DNA of 64,000 nucleotides, taken from Dillenia suffruticosa (Eukaryota; Streptophyta; Magnoliopsida; Dilleniales; Dilleniaceae). The first letter of the stretch is position 1, and each line of letters starts with the position of its first letter. A program made the position numbers and the translations under genes. The stretch covers positions 1,328,501-1,392,500 of the forward strand of contig JAVTVX010000013.1 of assembly GCA_033439265.1 (NCBI GenBank), written 5' to 3'. Positions 23,060 through 35,690 of the stretch are shown piece after piece. The notes below the pieces were generated by a model. The model did not search any database, was not told the origin of the DNA, and saw nothing but the letters and a program-made list of their open reading frames with translations.

Positions 23060-23250
23060 TATTGGTGTAGGTGTGATAGTCACATTTGTCCCTTAATCAG
23101 GTCAGAAATTCGATTCTCTTGGGATACGAAAAAACAAGATTGGGAGATTCGTCCCCATAAAGTGGGTTCTGTAACAGTTGATATGGTTTAGTCAAAATAA
23201 ATTTCTAAATATTGTGTGATAACCAAATCATGATATAAAAAAATAAAAAG
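23060..23250 (+). mobile_element. tRNA-derived SINE, same family as 22140
   Basis: AGAAATTCGATTCTC resembles a worn B-box. The body GGGAGATTCGTCCCC...AAATTTCTAAATATTGTGTGATAACC runs parallel to the element at 22140. The 3' end CATGATATAAAAAAATAAAAAG looks like a SINE tail and resembles the tail of the copy at 51625-51838. Confidence 0.6.
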
Positions 23251-23410
23251 AAATTGCGACTATTTTAATTAAAAGAAAGCAACCATAAACTTATTGTGGA
23301 CATGTGCCTTGCGTGCATTATCGTTAATTTATAATTATATTTGTATTTATAATATATATAAAACTGCGTATACTATCATTAAAAGCCCGAATTACAGTAC
23401 CCGAAAAAAG

Positions 23411-23426
23411 CCCGAATTAATTCGGG
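23411..23426. promoter_or_regulatory. 16-bp palindrome upstream of RPS2
   Basis: CCCGAATTAATTCGGG is a perfect palindrome about 135-150 bases upstream of the TATA box. A second AAGCCCGAATTA half-site lies at about 23383-23394. It could be a binding site for a dimeric factor or a hairpin; no function is known to me. Confidence 0.35.
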
Positions 23427-23544
23427 TTTTTCACCTATTGCTCCGAATCCGTCCGGTATAACAAAAGGCGCGAATTAATCCGATCCGATTTCGACAGCTC
23501 ACGGGTGTTTTGGGTCTCGCCTAGCCCTGGATAGCAAAGCCCCC

Positions 23545-23670
23545 AAACCCTAGCTCGCGGCCATTATAAATTCTCTCTCTCTCTCTCGCTCTCGCTCGCA
23601 ATTTCTCCGTCGCCTCTCTCTCATTCCACATCTTTTCTCTCTATTTACACCCCTACTTACTAAACCCTAG
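23545..23670 (+). promoter_or_regulatory. RPS2 core promoter: telo boxes and TATA box
   Basis: AAACCCTAG occurs at 23545-23553 and again at 23662-23670, ten bases before the start codon. A TATA-like ATTATAAATT lies at 23563-23572, followed by a CT-rich start region at 23573-23600. Telo boxes are typical of plant translation-machinery genes and link expression to cell division. Confidence 0.65.
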
Positions 23671-25660
<1,990 letters not shown>

Positions 25661-27214
25661 GTGTGTAGACGCCGTGGAGGCAGCTCTACTATATTTTGCT
25701 AGGTCCTTATATTTATAGGGTTTTGATGTTTAAAGATGTTTTCTGTTGTTTTGAGGAACAGCAAGTTGCTTCTTTTTGGATTTCCGAGAGTAAGTTGATT
25801 TTCTTTTGCTTGATCACTACTGGATTCTTTTAATTGTGGATGTTAGTTCTTCTTTGATGTTCATGAAATGCCCTCCCCTTTCTCTCCTGTATGTCCTGCG
25901 TGACGTTGTTGTGTATGAGAATCCTGTGCCCTTGTTCCAAGCTCCATTCCTTCTGGGTTGTGTGATGCCTTTGGTGCTGCTGAGCTGCGATGCGGACCAA
26001 CTTTTAATTTTCTCGCCAAATAAATTAATCTCGCATCACCCCTCATGGTTTGATGGCCTTATCGGCCTAATGGTGCTACATCATGTCACTTGGTTCTGGG
26101 TTCCCTTGGTTTGTATCTATATGGTACGCGTGCATAGGTTATCTTGGAGGCAAAGAAGACACCAACCAACCGACTCCGATACAAAATCATGACGGCTATT
26201 TTATGGAAAGAAATGCTAACAGGCCATCAAAAAGTTGAGGATTTGATCGAGTGGTATGGGTCAGGATGATTTGATTGTGCTTACGTGGAATGTGAATGGT
26301 TGTCTGATTAGAAATATAGTTGCCTGGTTAAAAATATGGACAAAATAAACACAAAATTTGTTCCTAAATGTAAATGGTTGTTTGGTTAGAAATATGAATA
26401 AAATTAGTAAAACAAAAATTGTTAAAAAAAAAAAAAAATTGACAGACAGACTGTTTCTGCTGACTTGAGAATGCTCTGTTAATACGGCAGAACCATAGGC
26501 TCTCTCTCCAACAGGGGTTGAGTCTCGCGAAGACCATGGGAATATAGGAATCTCAGTTCTTAAGAGAATAATCTAATGGTATAAATCTTTCTTTCTTAAT
26601 CTTATATTTTCATGTTTAAATTCTTGTAAAATAAAAAAAAATATAGGAGGCTCAAGTAAAACTTAATTGAGTATGATCAAGAAGGGTGTTTCAGACTTGC
26701 ATGCCCTTCAAATCTTGACTACAGGAAGTTGGGCTTGAGAGGTTAGCATTTTGTAAATAAATTAAAATAAAAATAAATCTTCTGCAGATTAACTACTGAA
26801 TGTTGGCCACAATGGGAAGTGGGCACACCCATTTTAAATGCTCCTGTAGGTTTGCTAAAGCTTCTGGTGTTTAAGGACTTAACAGTGATGACAACCCCAA
26901 CAACGCATTAGGCCTGGCTTTTGTTTGCGGGGCTTTGCCATAGAGAGAGAGAGAGCAGGTCCAACTGCGCATCGTATCGTTGCAAGCTAGATTTCATTTT
27001 TTGTAACTTAAAAAAGGAAACAATAACAATAATGGAAAAAAAAAATTCCTATTACCGATTCTAGACCCAAATATATAAATATATATTTAAATAATATGAC
27101 CCTTTTTCTCCCAAAAAAAAAAATAAATAGGAGACAAGTTAGGGTTGGAGAAGAGACGGCCAATGACTCCTCGTTTCGTCTAGACCCTCACCTCGCATCC
27201 CTCTCTCTCCTCTA
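25661..27214. other. RPS2 downstream region
   Basis: 3' UTR followed by spacer. A frame of 128 codons at 25806-26192 has no recognisable domain and overlaps the likely 3' UTR. Poly-A runs occur near 26425, 26630 and 27040. A possible SINE-like piece lies near 26465-26640. Nothing else was seen. Confidence 0.5.
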
Positions 27215-27514
27215 AACATTTAAAAAGGGCAAAAAAAAAAAAAAAAAAAAGATTGTGAGGAGAGAGAGAGAGAAGTTTCTTCCAAAAAGCATTGACTCTC
27301 TCTCTCTCTATTCGACCTCCTCTGATTCTACGCGGACAAAAAATCAAATTGCAATCTTACAAGAAACTTGTTCCTGGAATTCGCAGCAAATCTGGGGCGT
27401 TTATTTTAGTTGCAAGGGCATACTTCATCATACGTTTCGTCAAAGTAATTTCTTTTTTGTAATTGGTCTGTTACTTTTATTGAGAATCTCTTCCAATTCT
27501 GAAAATCGAGGCCA

Positions 27515-27609
27515 ATGGGAACGCCGGAATTTCCAAATCTTGGAAAGCATTGCACCGTCGACGATTGTAAACAGATCGATTTCTTGCCTTTTACCTGCGA
27601 TCGTTGCCA

Positions 27610-27658
<49 letters not shown>

Positions 27659-29568
27659 TGCTTCATGATTAGGTTCGACATAGAGTTCATGGTTTCTCTT
27701 TGGATTTTGTTTTGGTTCATTTGGAATTATGGTTTCATAATTAATTGCTCTCAATTTGAATGGTTTTATTGATGGAATATGAATCATTAATTTCAAAATA
27801 TGTAGCACTAAGGAAGCTTTTGCCTATTCAGGACGTATTGATTCGCTTGAGATTGGGAATAATTAGTTCTTGGGTATTGGGTTTGAGCCATCATTTCGTA
27901 ACGAAGTTGTGGTGGTTTATGAATTTTAGAGGCAATCAGTTTGAAGGCCCGATGGCATTTTACATTCCTACAGTCCAAGAATTTTAGTTCAACACAAGAG
28001 CTATTAAAATGTGCAAGCTTTTTTACGATGGAATGGTGGTATATTTATGTATTTGCTTGCTAAGAACAGAACAGGGAAAAAGAGGTCTGAAGAACAATCC
28101 ATGTTTCTCCAACACTTATGGAAGTGAGTTCCCGGTTGTGTCCTTTGGGCACTTAATGCGACATTCTGTAACATAGGCTAGGTAAATTGTGCATACTTTG
28201 TCATGTTGCTGTGTCAATATCGTGTCTCCTGTGCCTATGTGCGTTCTACATAGAGAACAATTGATGAACATTGAATTGTCCATTCACATACTATACAAAT
28301 GAGTTGTGTCAAAGATAAGGGGAACGGCCACTTTGGTGTATCTCATAGTTAATTCTACAGTTTGGTAATCCTGCATCCAAAACATGATTTTTTTTTTTAT
28401 AATCTTTGGCTCGATTCATAGTCCAAGAGAAAATCCTAAGCAACTCCAAAAATCATTGTCATGTTGACCATATCTTTTAGATCCACATATGGTAGTTTAT
28501 CAATGATGATGCAGTGAAATCTGATAAAAAGTTTTAGTGAAATGTGAACAAGTGGGTCTGTTGACATCTATGCCACTTGGCAATCATAATATGAAGGAGA
28601 GGTATTGTGTAGGAGATGTAGTGAAATGTGATAATGCTAACTTTGAATTTTGACACTCAATATGGGATAAAATGGAACTAAATATAAACAAGTGGACCCA
28701 TATTGCTGATCTGAACAAGTTTGGGATTTAGCACTTAGTAGAACTCTTGGGTTTCTATAATTCTAAGACTTTCTGCTTGATTTTCTCACAGGTATTCTGC
28801 TTAGAGCATCGAAGCTATGTCCAACACTATTGTCCAAAGGCTGATAGAAAAGATGTAACTGTTGTCATCTGCCCCCTGTGTGCTAAAGGAGTTCGTCTCA
28901 TACCTGATCAAGACCCGAACATAACGTGGGAGGCCCATGTGAACACTGAGTGTGACCCATCAAACTACGAGAGAGCTACTAAAAAGAGGAAATGCCCCAC
29001 TCAAGGGTGCAAGGAGCTTTTGACATTCTCAAATACAATAAGGTGTCGAGATTGCAATGTAGAGCATTGCTTAAAGCATCGATTTGGCCCTGACCATAAA
29101 TGTCCTGGACCAAAGAAACCAGAGCCTGCATTTCCATTTATGGGACTTTTTAACAAGGGTCTGAAAGAGGAGCCAAAGACAAACCGACTTTCAGCCAGAT
29201 CTTCATCCAAGTGGACTAGTAGTATTCTTAATGCCGCTTCAAGTGTGCGAGCCAGTGCAGAAGCTGGCATATCAAAATTGAGTAGTGAATTTAGCCAAGC
29301 TTTGCAGTTGGCAAAGGATGGAGTAGGGCCAAGCAGCAGCAATAGTAGTGGAACTGGACCAGAGGTGTGCCCTCAATGCAATGCCAGATTTTCCTCCGTC
29401 ACTACTCTTGTGGAGCATGTGCAAAAGGTCCATGAAAGAAGTGGCATCAGAAGTAGTTTTAAGAAGGTGACAATTGATGTCTGCCCCAAATGTAGTAGAG
29501 GATTTCGGGATCCTGTATCTCTTGTGGAGCATGTTGAGAGGGATCATGGAGGTACCTCAAAAGCTTAG
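27515..29568 (+). CDS. AN1 and C2H2 zinc-finger stress-associated protein (SAP11/SAP13 type)
   Basis: Plant stress-associated proteins carry AN1 fingers; several modulate abiotic-stress tolerance, and some bind ubiquitin or have E3 activity. Exon 1 is 27515-27613 and exon 2 is 28792-29568, giving 291 residues. First AN1 finger: C13, C18, C28, C31, C36, H39, H45, C47, split by the intron after CDRCQQ. Second AN1 finger: from [13 protein letters not shown] to DHKCPGP, about residues 98-138. A serine-rich linker follows, then two C2H2 fingers near the C terminus, beginning [17 protein letters not shown] and [17 protein letters not shown]. This two-AN1 plus two-C2H2 order is that of Arabidopsis SAP11 and SAP13. 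The intron opens directly on a long (CT)n repeat. The gene sits next to RPS2 and upstream of the EFR3-like gene, matching Arabidopsis order. Confidence 0.93.
27613..27653. repeat. (CT)n at the start of SAP intron 1
   Basis: The donor G-T at 27614-27615 is followed at once by about 19 CT units, so the intron reads GTCTCTCT from its first base. Confidence 0.9.
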
Positions 29569-30452
29569 AAATCTTTTGGTTCACAAAACAACATTTTTAC
29601 TTCATAGGGTCATATTTATTGTATCTCTATTTCCGATTGCTCCTATTTTTCCAAAAAAAAAAAAAAAAAAAAAGTGCACAAACTGTGGAATGTTAAATTC
29701 TTAAGAGGAAGAAATTGAGACAAAAGGTTCTTCTGTGTTTCTAATGTCTTCTTGTCACTTGTCTGATTGCAAGGCATATGATTATATAGGATGGGGAATG
29801 GGGCCTTAGCAAGTTTGCTTCCATTTTAAACTAAAAAGCGTGGAAAAATCTTGAATGATACTCTGGCATTTATAGGAAAATTATGATAAAACATGGATCA
29901 AGTCTTCATATGTGTTAAAAGGATCACAGTTCGAACTTCAAAATCATAATGTGTGTAGATAAGTGTCATTGTTGCTGTAAAAAGGAATAATCAATCAAGC
30001 AATGACACATTAATTTGACATTAAAAGATCAAAACTATAGTTGAACCGTAAAATCTGATAGAAGAAGTGGAATCCAAATACTTACAAACAAAATAGAGAA
30101 TATAAAGCTCCAGATTCCTAGTATTCTTCAATGATCACATTGATAATGACATCAATTGCACCCTTAGAATCCATCCACCACCCCCCCAATCCCGGGGGCC
30201 CCTCCCCCAACTTCTAAAGAGATTGTGACGAGAGGTATGATGAGCATTAAGGAGGAAAAAAAAATAGTGATATCATCTAATCTACTAATCTACAAGAAAA
30301 AAAAGTAATGGAAAGAATGAAACCGATGGCTGCTACTCTAGGAGGTAGATCTTCAATAGGAAGAAATCTGCACTGGTAGCAGTGTCTCTTCCACCCACGA
30401 TTCATGTCTGTCTTAATTCGGAATGTCCTTTGTCAATGGGAACAAATCTCAA
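29569..30452. other. Spacer between the SAP gene and the transporter pseudogene
   Basis: SAP 3' UTR, a poly-A run near 29655, a C/G-rich patch at 30178-30206 and AT-rich sequence. Near 29915-29960 a stretch reading ATCACAGTTCGAACTTC could be part of a worn SINE. No gene was seen. Confidence 0.5.
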
Positions 30453-32140
30453 CTAGTGTCCCTTCCGCACATGATTCATGTCTTCAATTGGAATGTTCTT
30501 TGTCTCCGGCAAGAAATAGACGAAGAGAGTCATGATAAGCACCGAAGCAGCATTAAAGAGGAAGAGATGGTATTTAAGGTAGCAAAGCATTATTGAGAAA
30601 ACCTCAGCCATTGCATAGGCAAAGAACATGTTTACTGAATCTGTAATGGTTTGCACAGCTGATCAAAAGCAGAAAGATCTCACTTGGAACCAATCACCCA
30701 CGAGGCCCCCATGACCACACAAATGCAGACACAAACGTGTACATGCAACCCTGCACCTTGTATGGATACCAGTCAGGCAAGTATTCCACCTCTCCTGAGG
30801 CTCCAAATTTCCAACCTATGAGAACAGCCAAAACAACCTACACATACACATACGCATACAATCAATACATTTGTATTTAATACCCAAAAGGGGGGGAAAC
30901 TAGAAAAGAAGTGAAGAATTTGCTTAACCTGGGAGAAAAGCATTAGGTACCTCCTCACAGGAGGAGACCTCTTCTGCCCACCCGGTCAACAGAGTTCATA
31001 GGGATCAAATTTGACAGGGCACCGAACATACCAGTGATGACAGCAGAGATAAAAGAAGCACTAGTTCCAAATCGGATGCTCTTGAAGAGGAGAGGAGCAA
31101 AGAACATGACAATGTTGATGCCTGTGAGTAGCTGGAACAAGGGAATGAAGATGGACGTTGTAACTGAGGCCTGTACTTTCTCATTGCTACAATCTTCAAA
31201 GATTGTGTCACTCTCTGAGAGGCTCCAGCAGCTGCCTTGAAGTCATTAACTTCGGTCTGCATGTTGTCAATGCCACGAATCCTGCAGAGCAGCTGTCAGG
31301 CCTGCTCAGGCTGGCCAGGTCCTTGCATGAAGATTGGAGTGTCCGGAAGGATCAAGGCTGAGACTGCAAAGAAGAAGGCAGGAAATGCTGCATCTCGCAA
31401 GCTGACATGCCACCCCCAATGGTACCTTGATCTTATTGGTAAAGTAGTTGACAATATTGGCAACCAGAATGCAATGGTGATGGATAATGCGAAAAGCAAA
31501 TTCTATGAGCTCCTGTACTTGTAGGGAGTCATCCCCAAAACATATACTAGAACAACCAGTCAATTATTTTTATGCTGTAAAAAAAAAAAATCATGGCATG
31601 TTTATCAATATACAAACAGCTAGAGAACTTGTATCTTTTAAGATAGGAACCACAATTCTTAACATGGTATAAACCCTGAGCTCAGACTCCTTCAGTCAAG
31701 TTCAAACTATCTTGGACGCATGGTTATCTCTATTGTACTAACAGTGACACCTGACTAGAGAAACCACGACCAATGCCCAAGAGAATCCTACCAAAATTAA
31801 GCATGGTAAGATCCATAGCCACGAGGTTGATGAGAGCCCCAAACAAAGAAACTGTACCTCCAAATAACACCTTCCTGCCCAGTCTTCTTGTAGTAACATA
31901 AGGTGGGAAAGACGCGGGCAGCACGGCCAAGGAGAGGGAAGATGTTAACATCAGTTTCTTACTCCTAAATTTGCAGTAATGGTTGGTGGATTGATTTTCC
32001 TCATTCATGTAGGATGGGAAAAACTTTTGCAGGAATGGAGCCATGGATGTCACCCACCATAGATACCACTATCATAACCAAACATCAAACCTCTCATTGC
32101 AGCAGGGATGACACAAGCAACCAACACAAACGTCAGTTAC
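30453..32140 (-). pseudogene. STP-type monosaccharide/H+ symporter, broken
   Basis: Pieces of a sugar transport protein of the major facilitator superfamily run in order on the minus strand. The N-terminal block near 32140-32060 has GLMFGYDSGIYGG. Next is ATSMAPFL-like sequence with RLGRKVLFGG and MLNFGRILLGIGRG (32050-31735). Then come ALSITIA and ANIVNYFTNKIK (31500-31420), PLFQLLTGINIVMFFAPLLF (31140-31060), the loop SGEVEYLP plus AFVWSWGP (about 30800-30690), and VYFLPETKNIPIEDM (near 30500). The pieces lie in different frames: I see a shift after YGG, at least two within 31520-31400, one after MRKYRPQ near 31165, and a stop right after WSWGPRG. One Q of the family's FQQLTG is also lost. 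The family normally has about 510 residues. It is clearly non-functional. Confidence 0.88.
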
Positions 32141-34960
32141 CAGGTATTCATCAGTCATAATTACTTTGTTCGAATTTAGAAAAGTATATGGAATCGATCA
32201 AATAAATCACATCGGTCTATACTATAGATTAGTCAAAATAATACAAAAATAAGCTATTACATAAATATTTAATCCATTTAGTCTTTGTTATACTTTTCTA
32301 TTTAAACTAATTCATAAAATAAGAATCAAATTAAATCAATTTATATTATGGAGATTAAAATATGCTTTCATCACTACGACATAGGCATTTGATGTACTTA
32401 ACCCAAAAAGTTATTTGATCCATCTAGTTTATTCTCTCTGGAGTCATGAAACATGCTTGTCAAGCTTGTAATGATCTGATAGTTCAGAGTTTTAGGTCAG
32501 ATCCTAAATCAAAATTTGAAACTGAGGAACTTGGGTTAGTCTTCGGGTACAAACTAGATTCTTTCAGTTGATTATTAAATGATTTTGAAGTGTGCTTATT
32601 TGACGTGTTCAAACTAGAATTGGAAATGGTCGAAAGAGAGGTCTGTTGAAATATATTGACTAAGAAAAATGCTTCTGCGTTCAAGTTTTGACCATTACAT
32701 ACATTGTTGGAAGCATGTAGTTGGATAGGATGAAACCACTTAGCCAAATATAATATACGATACAAAGTATATTTAAATTGCCAAAGATGAAATTTTGATC
32801 ATATTCTAAGGAAGCACTTGCTAAACAAAGCCTACCCATCTCCAAAAAAATGAAATAATGCTGCCACCGGATCATTATACTTTTGAAGAAGAATTTTTCG
32901 GAGAAATTTGTTCATGGGTTTCACTCTGGTATGGGGCAAAATGAGGAGAGTGTTTCTTTTTTCATTTTTTTTTAATTACAGATATTTGGTAATCGTGTTG
33001 AATTTGACTAAATAGAGTTCAAGTCGAATTGGACGCTTAAGAGTAAAACTCTCCGCATATCTATTTTTATCGTATATAAAACTTGAATTCAAAATTTTAT
33101 TTAAAAGATACCAATGATAAGTCACTATTTCAATTAAGCGTAGGTTATCTTTTCAAAAGTGAGATCATTATTGATGCCAAAAGCAATTCAGGGTAAAGGC
33201 TTATTATTGGGTACCATGATTGCCGTGGGGTGTAACATCACATTGCTTAGCTTACACACATATATATATACTATTTTGAATTATTGCTTAGCTCATATTA
33301 GTTGGGAGAAATTTAAGCACAATGACTTTAGGTTAAAAAAATAAAAAAATAAAATCCTATACCCTATGCAGGAAGCTTCCATTTTATAAAAAGAAAATAA
33401 ATAATAATAATTGGAGAATTAACATTGCGTATTTAATATCCACAGGCAGAGATTTCATCATTTAAAGTAATCAATTAATATATACTTTTATGCCTTTGAC
33501 ATCACATTCACTTATCTTTCTATAAGTGTAAAGTATGTGATTAATTTTTCCTTATTCAATAGTTTCCAGCAAAATGCTAATAGTGATATTTTGTCACTTC
33601 TGGTCAGAGAAAATCCTTTTCTTCTTTTCTTTTCTTCTTTTCCTGGCCTGCCAAAAAAGGGCATTTTCAACCAATTTTATCATTTAAATGAAAATGTTGA
33701 TAGACAAGAAATCTTTGGCATGCAATATGAAGATAAATTAAAATGATATTTTCTTCTTTCGAAAATAAATTTCTGTAGGATTAACATTAAACATATCAAC
33801 CAACATATGAAATTCTAAATATATAAATTAAGAACAAGTTCACAAGAGATCATCATATGCCGTGTTTATAATTCATATGCCTAAACTAGTGTTATATATT
33901 TATGATATTTATACATACATATATACCTTAGTTTTGTAATAATACCATAAATGCTTCGTATATTCACAAAAATCATAAATTTGAACCTTCTTAAAGTATA
34001 GTATTTGACAGACCAAATAAGTTTATTTTCCTTCATATTGCATTTAGAATCGAGAATCACACTGATATTGTGGTTTTTATTCTATTCACATAAATGTTAA
34101 AAACAATTTCTAAAAATATGTTTTTTTAAGTCGATTTCTTGGAAATTAGATTCAAAAAACAACTTTCAGAATATCGACTTCAGTTTATTTATTTTTAAAA
34201 ATCCTATTTTTGCCAAAATGTACATAGAGATTTTTTTTTTTTCTTAGAAAGTGAACTCTATATAAAGGGAGTATAAGTTTTTCAAATAGTAAGACTAAAT
34301 GTAAATCAATTAAAAAGAAAATTGGATATAAATAACGAGTACGTGAATTTGGGAGTATATACAAAAAATATGTATTCATTAAGTATGTTAAAAAAAATAA
34401 GTAGACTGAAATCGATTTTATGAAAATTACTTTCCGAAAAAAAAAATCACCTTCCTAGAAGTTGTTTTCAATATTTATGAGATTAGAATAAAAATCACAA
34501 TATCAATATCATTTTGAATACTAAATATAAAAATAACCCAAATAAGTTATAAATAATATTGTGATGATGGGTTCGCTGTATAAGTAAAATCAATTTTTCC
34601 ATTCACAATAAATATTTATATTGAAATATCTCTCTTTCTTATTTTTCCCAAAAAATATATAAAACAGAGGATTAAATTATTTTATTTTAAAATTTTAAAA
34701 TTAGTTGAGCAATTCGAATGAGTTAAGGACCTAAAACCAAATTCTATATAAGTAGTTCATATTAACAAAATTCAAAAAATATTTTTAATTTAAATTACTT
34801 TGAATTAATAAAAATATTTTCAAAATCACAAATTGGTATATCCCTCTAGTTTTTAACAAAGCAAAACACAAAACCTACCAAGACATCAAGAAAAATTAGA
34901 AACAAAAACCAAAAATAAGTCTCAACGGTCAAATAATGTCCAGCTGGCACCCGAAACCGC
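32141..34960. other. AT-rich intergenic region
   Basis: No gene was recognised. It contains a probable foldback element at 34055-34512 and a SINE-like patch near 33000-33125 (TTGACTAAATAGAGTTCAAGTCG). The region 34570-34960 is AT-rich, with no clear motif near the EFR3-like gene. Confidence 0.55.
34055..34512. mobile_element. Foldback/MITE-like element with long inverted arms
   Basis: The left arm (about 34062-34205) begins GATATTGTGGTTTTTATTCT. The reverse complement of the right arm (about 34385-34505) begins GATATTGTGATTTTTATTCT. The arms stay similar for over 100 bases, through CATAAATRTTRAAAACAA and TCGAYTTCAGTYTACTTATT-like stretches. The spacer is about 180 bases and has no open frame. 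Long imperfect arms without a transposase suit a non-autonomous Mutator-type or foldback element. No certain target-site duplication was found. Confidence 0.65.
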
Positions 34961-35690
34961 GTTGTTTATTTTTGAAAAAACTTCTCAAATAATACATTTG
35001 AACCATCCGATCAAATAATCGGACGGCTATAAGAAAAGTCGCGTCCTAATTCGACCTAATGACATTTGGATGCGTGGACAATACGGTAATTTCAAAATCT
35101 TTGGATTTGATGAACCGTTAAAGGAAATAATCCTATGGAATGTTTCCAATGATTAATGGCAGACCCCACATGATTTTTTGTTTAGACAGAGAGAGAGAGA
35201 GAGAAAGAGAGAGGAGAGAGAAAAATCCGTTACGTTGGTGAGATAGAGAGAGAGATTAATCAGGGGAATGTAAGAGAGAGAAAAGAGAAAAAGAAGAAAG
35301 AGTGGTGGGGGGGAGAGAGAGAGATCCATAAGGACGAAGAAAGGATGCAGGAAAATTGACATAGGTTTAGACGAATTTCCAGCCTCTGATCTGCTTCTTC
35401 TAGCATTCGTCTGAGGTGATTTTTCTTACGTAATTTTATTTTCCCAATTGATTGATTAAGATTTTTTTATCTGATTTTTGGTTCAGGAATTGTTTGATTA
35501 AGATTTGTGACTTTTCGATTCTTTCTTTTTTTGTTTCTTTTTTATTGGGGTGATCCTAGGCTGGTCAATTTCAGAAACCCAATTGATTTGAGCGGATTGT
35601 ATTTCCTTCTTGTTGAATTTTGAGGGTTTTCGATCGAAGAAAGAAAATTTTGACTTTGTATATAAAATTAAGAGATTGAGAGGAAGGAAA
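34961..35690 (+). promoter_or_regulatory. Promoter and 5' UTR region of the EFR3-like gene
   Basis: GA-rich tracts at 35187-35222, 35245-35256 and 35270-35325 precede the start codon at 35691. A possible 5' UTR intron could run from GTGATTTTTC at about 35417 to TTCAG near 35486. No clear TATA box was chosen. Confidence 0.4.

Larger units (their letters stand above)
20269..23400. other. Intergenic region rich in SINE remnants and simple repeats
   Basis: It holds a C-rich run at 20641-20659, (CT)n at 21677-21708 and (TA)n at 22085-22117. It also holds SINE-like pieces at about 21170-21330, 21405-21480, 22140-22430 and 23060-23250. Open frames in this stretch are produced by the repeats. No gene was recognised. 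Confidence 0.6.

Noticed and set aside
25806..26192. 128-codon frame downstream of RPS2
   Set aside because: Lies in the probable 3' UTR, has no recognisable domain and an overlapping antisense frame of similar quality.
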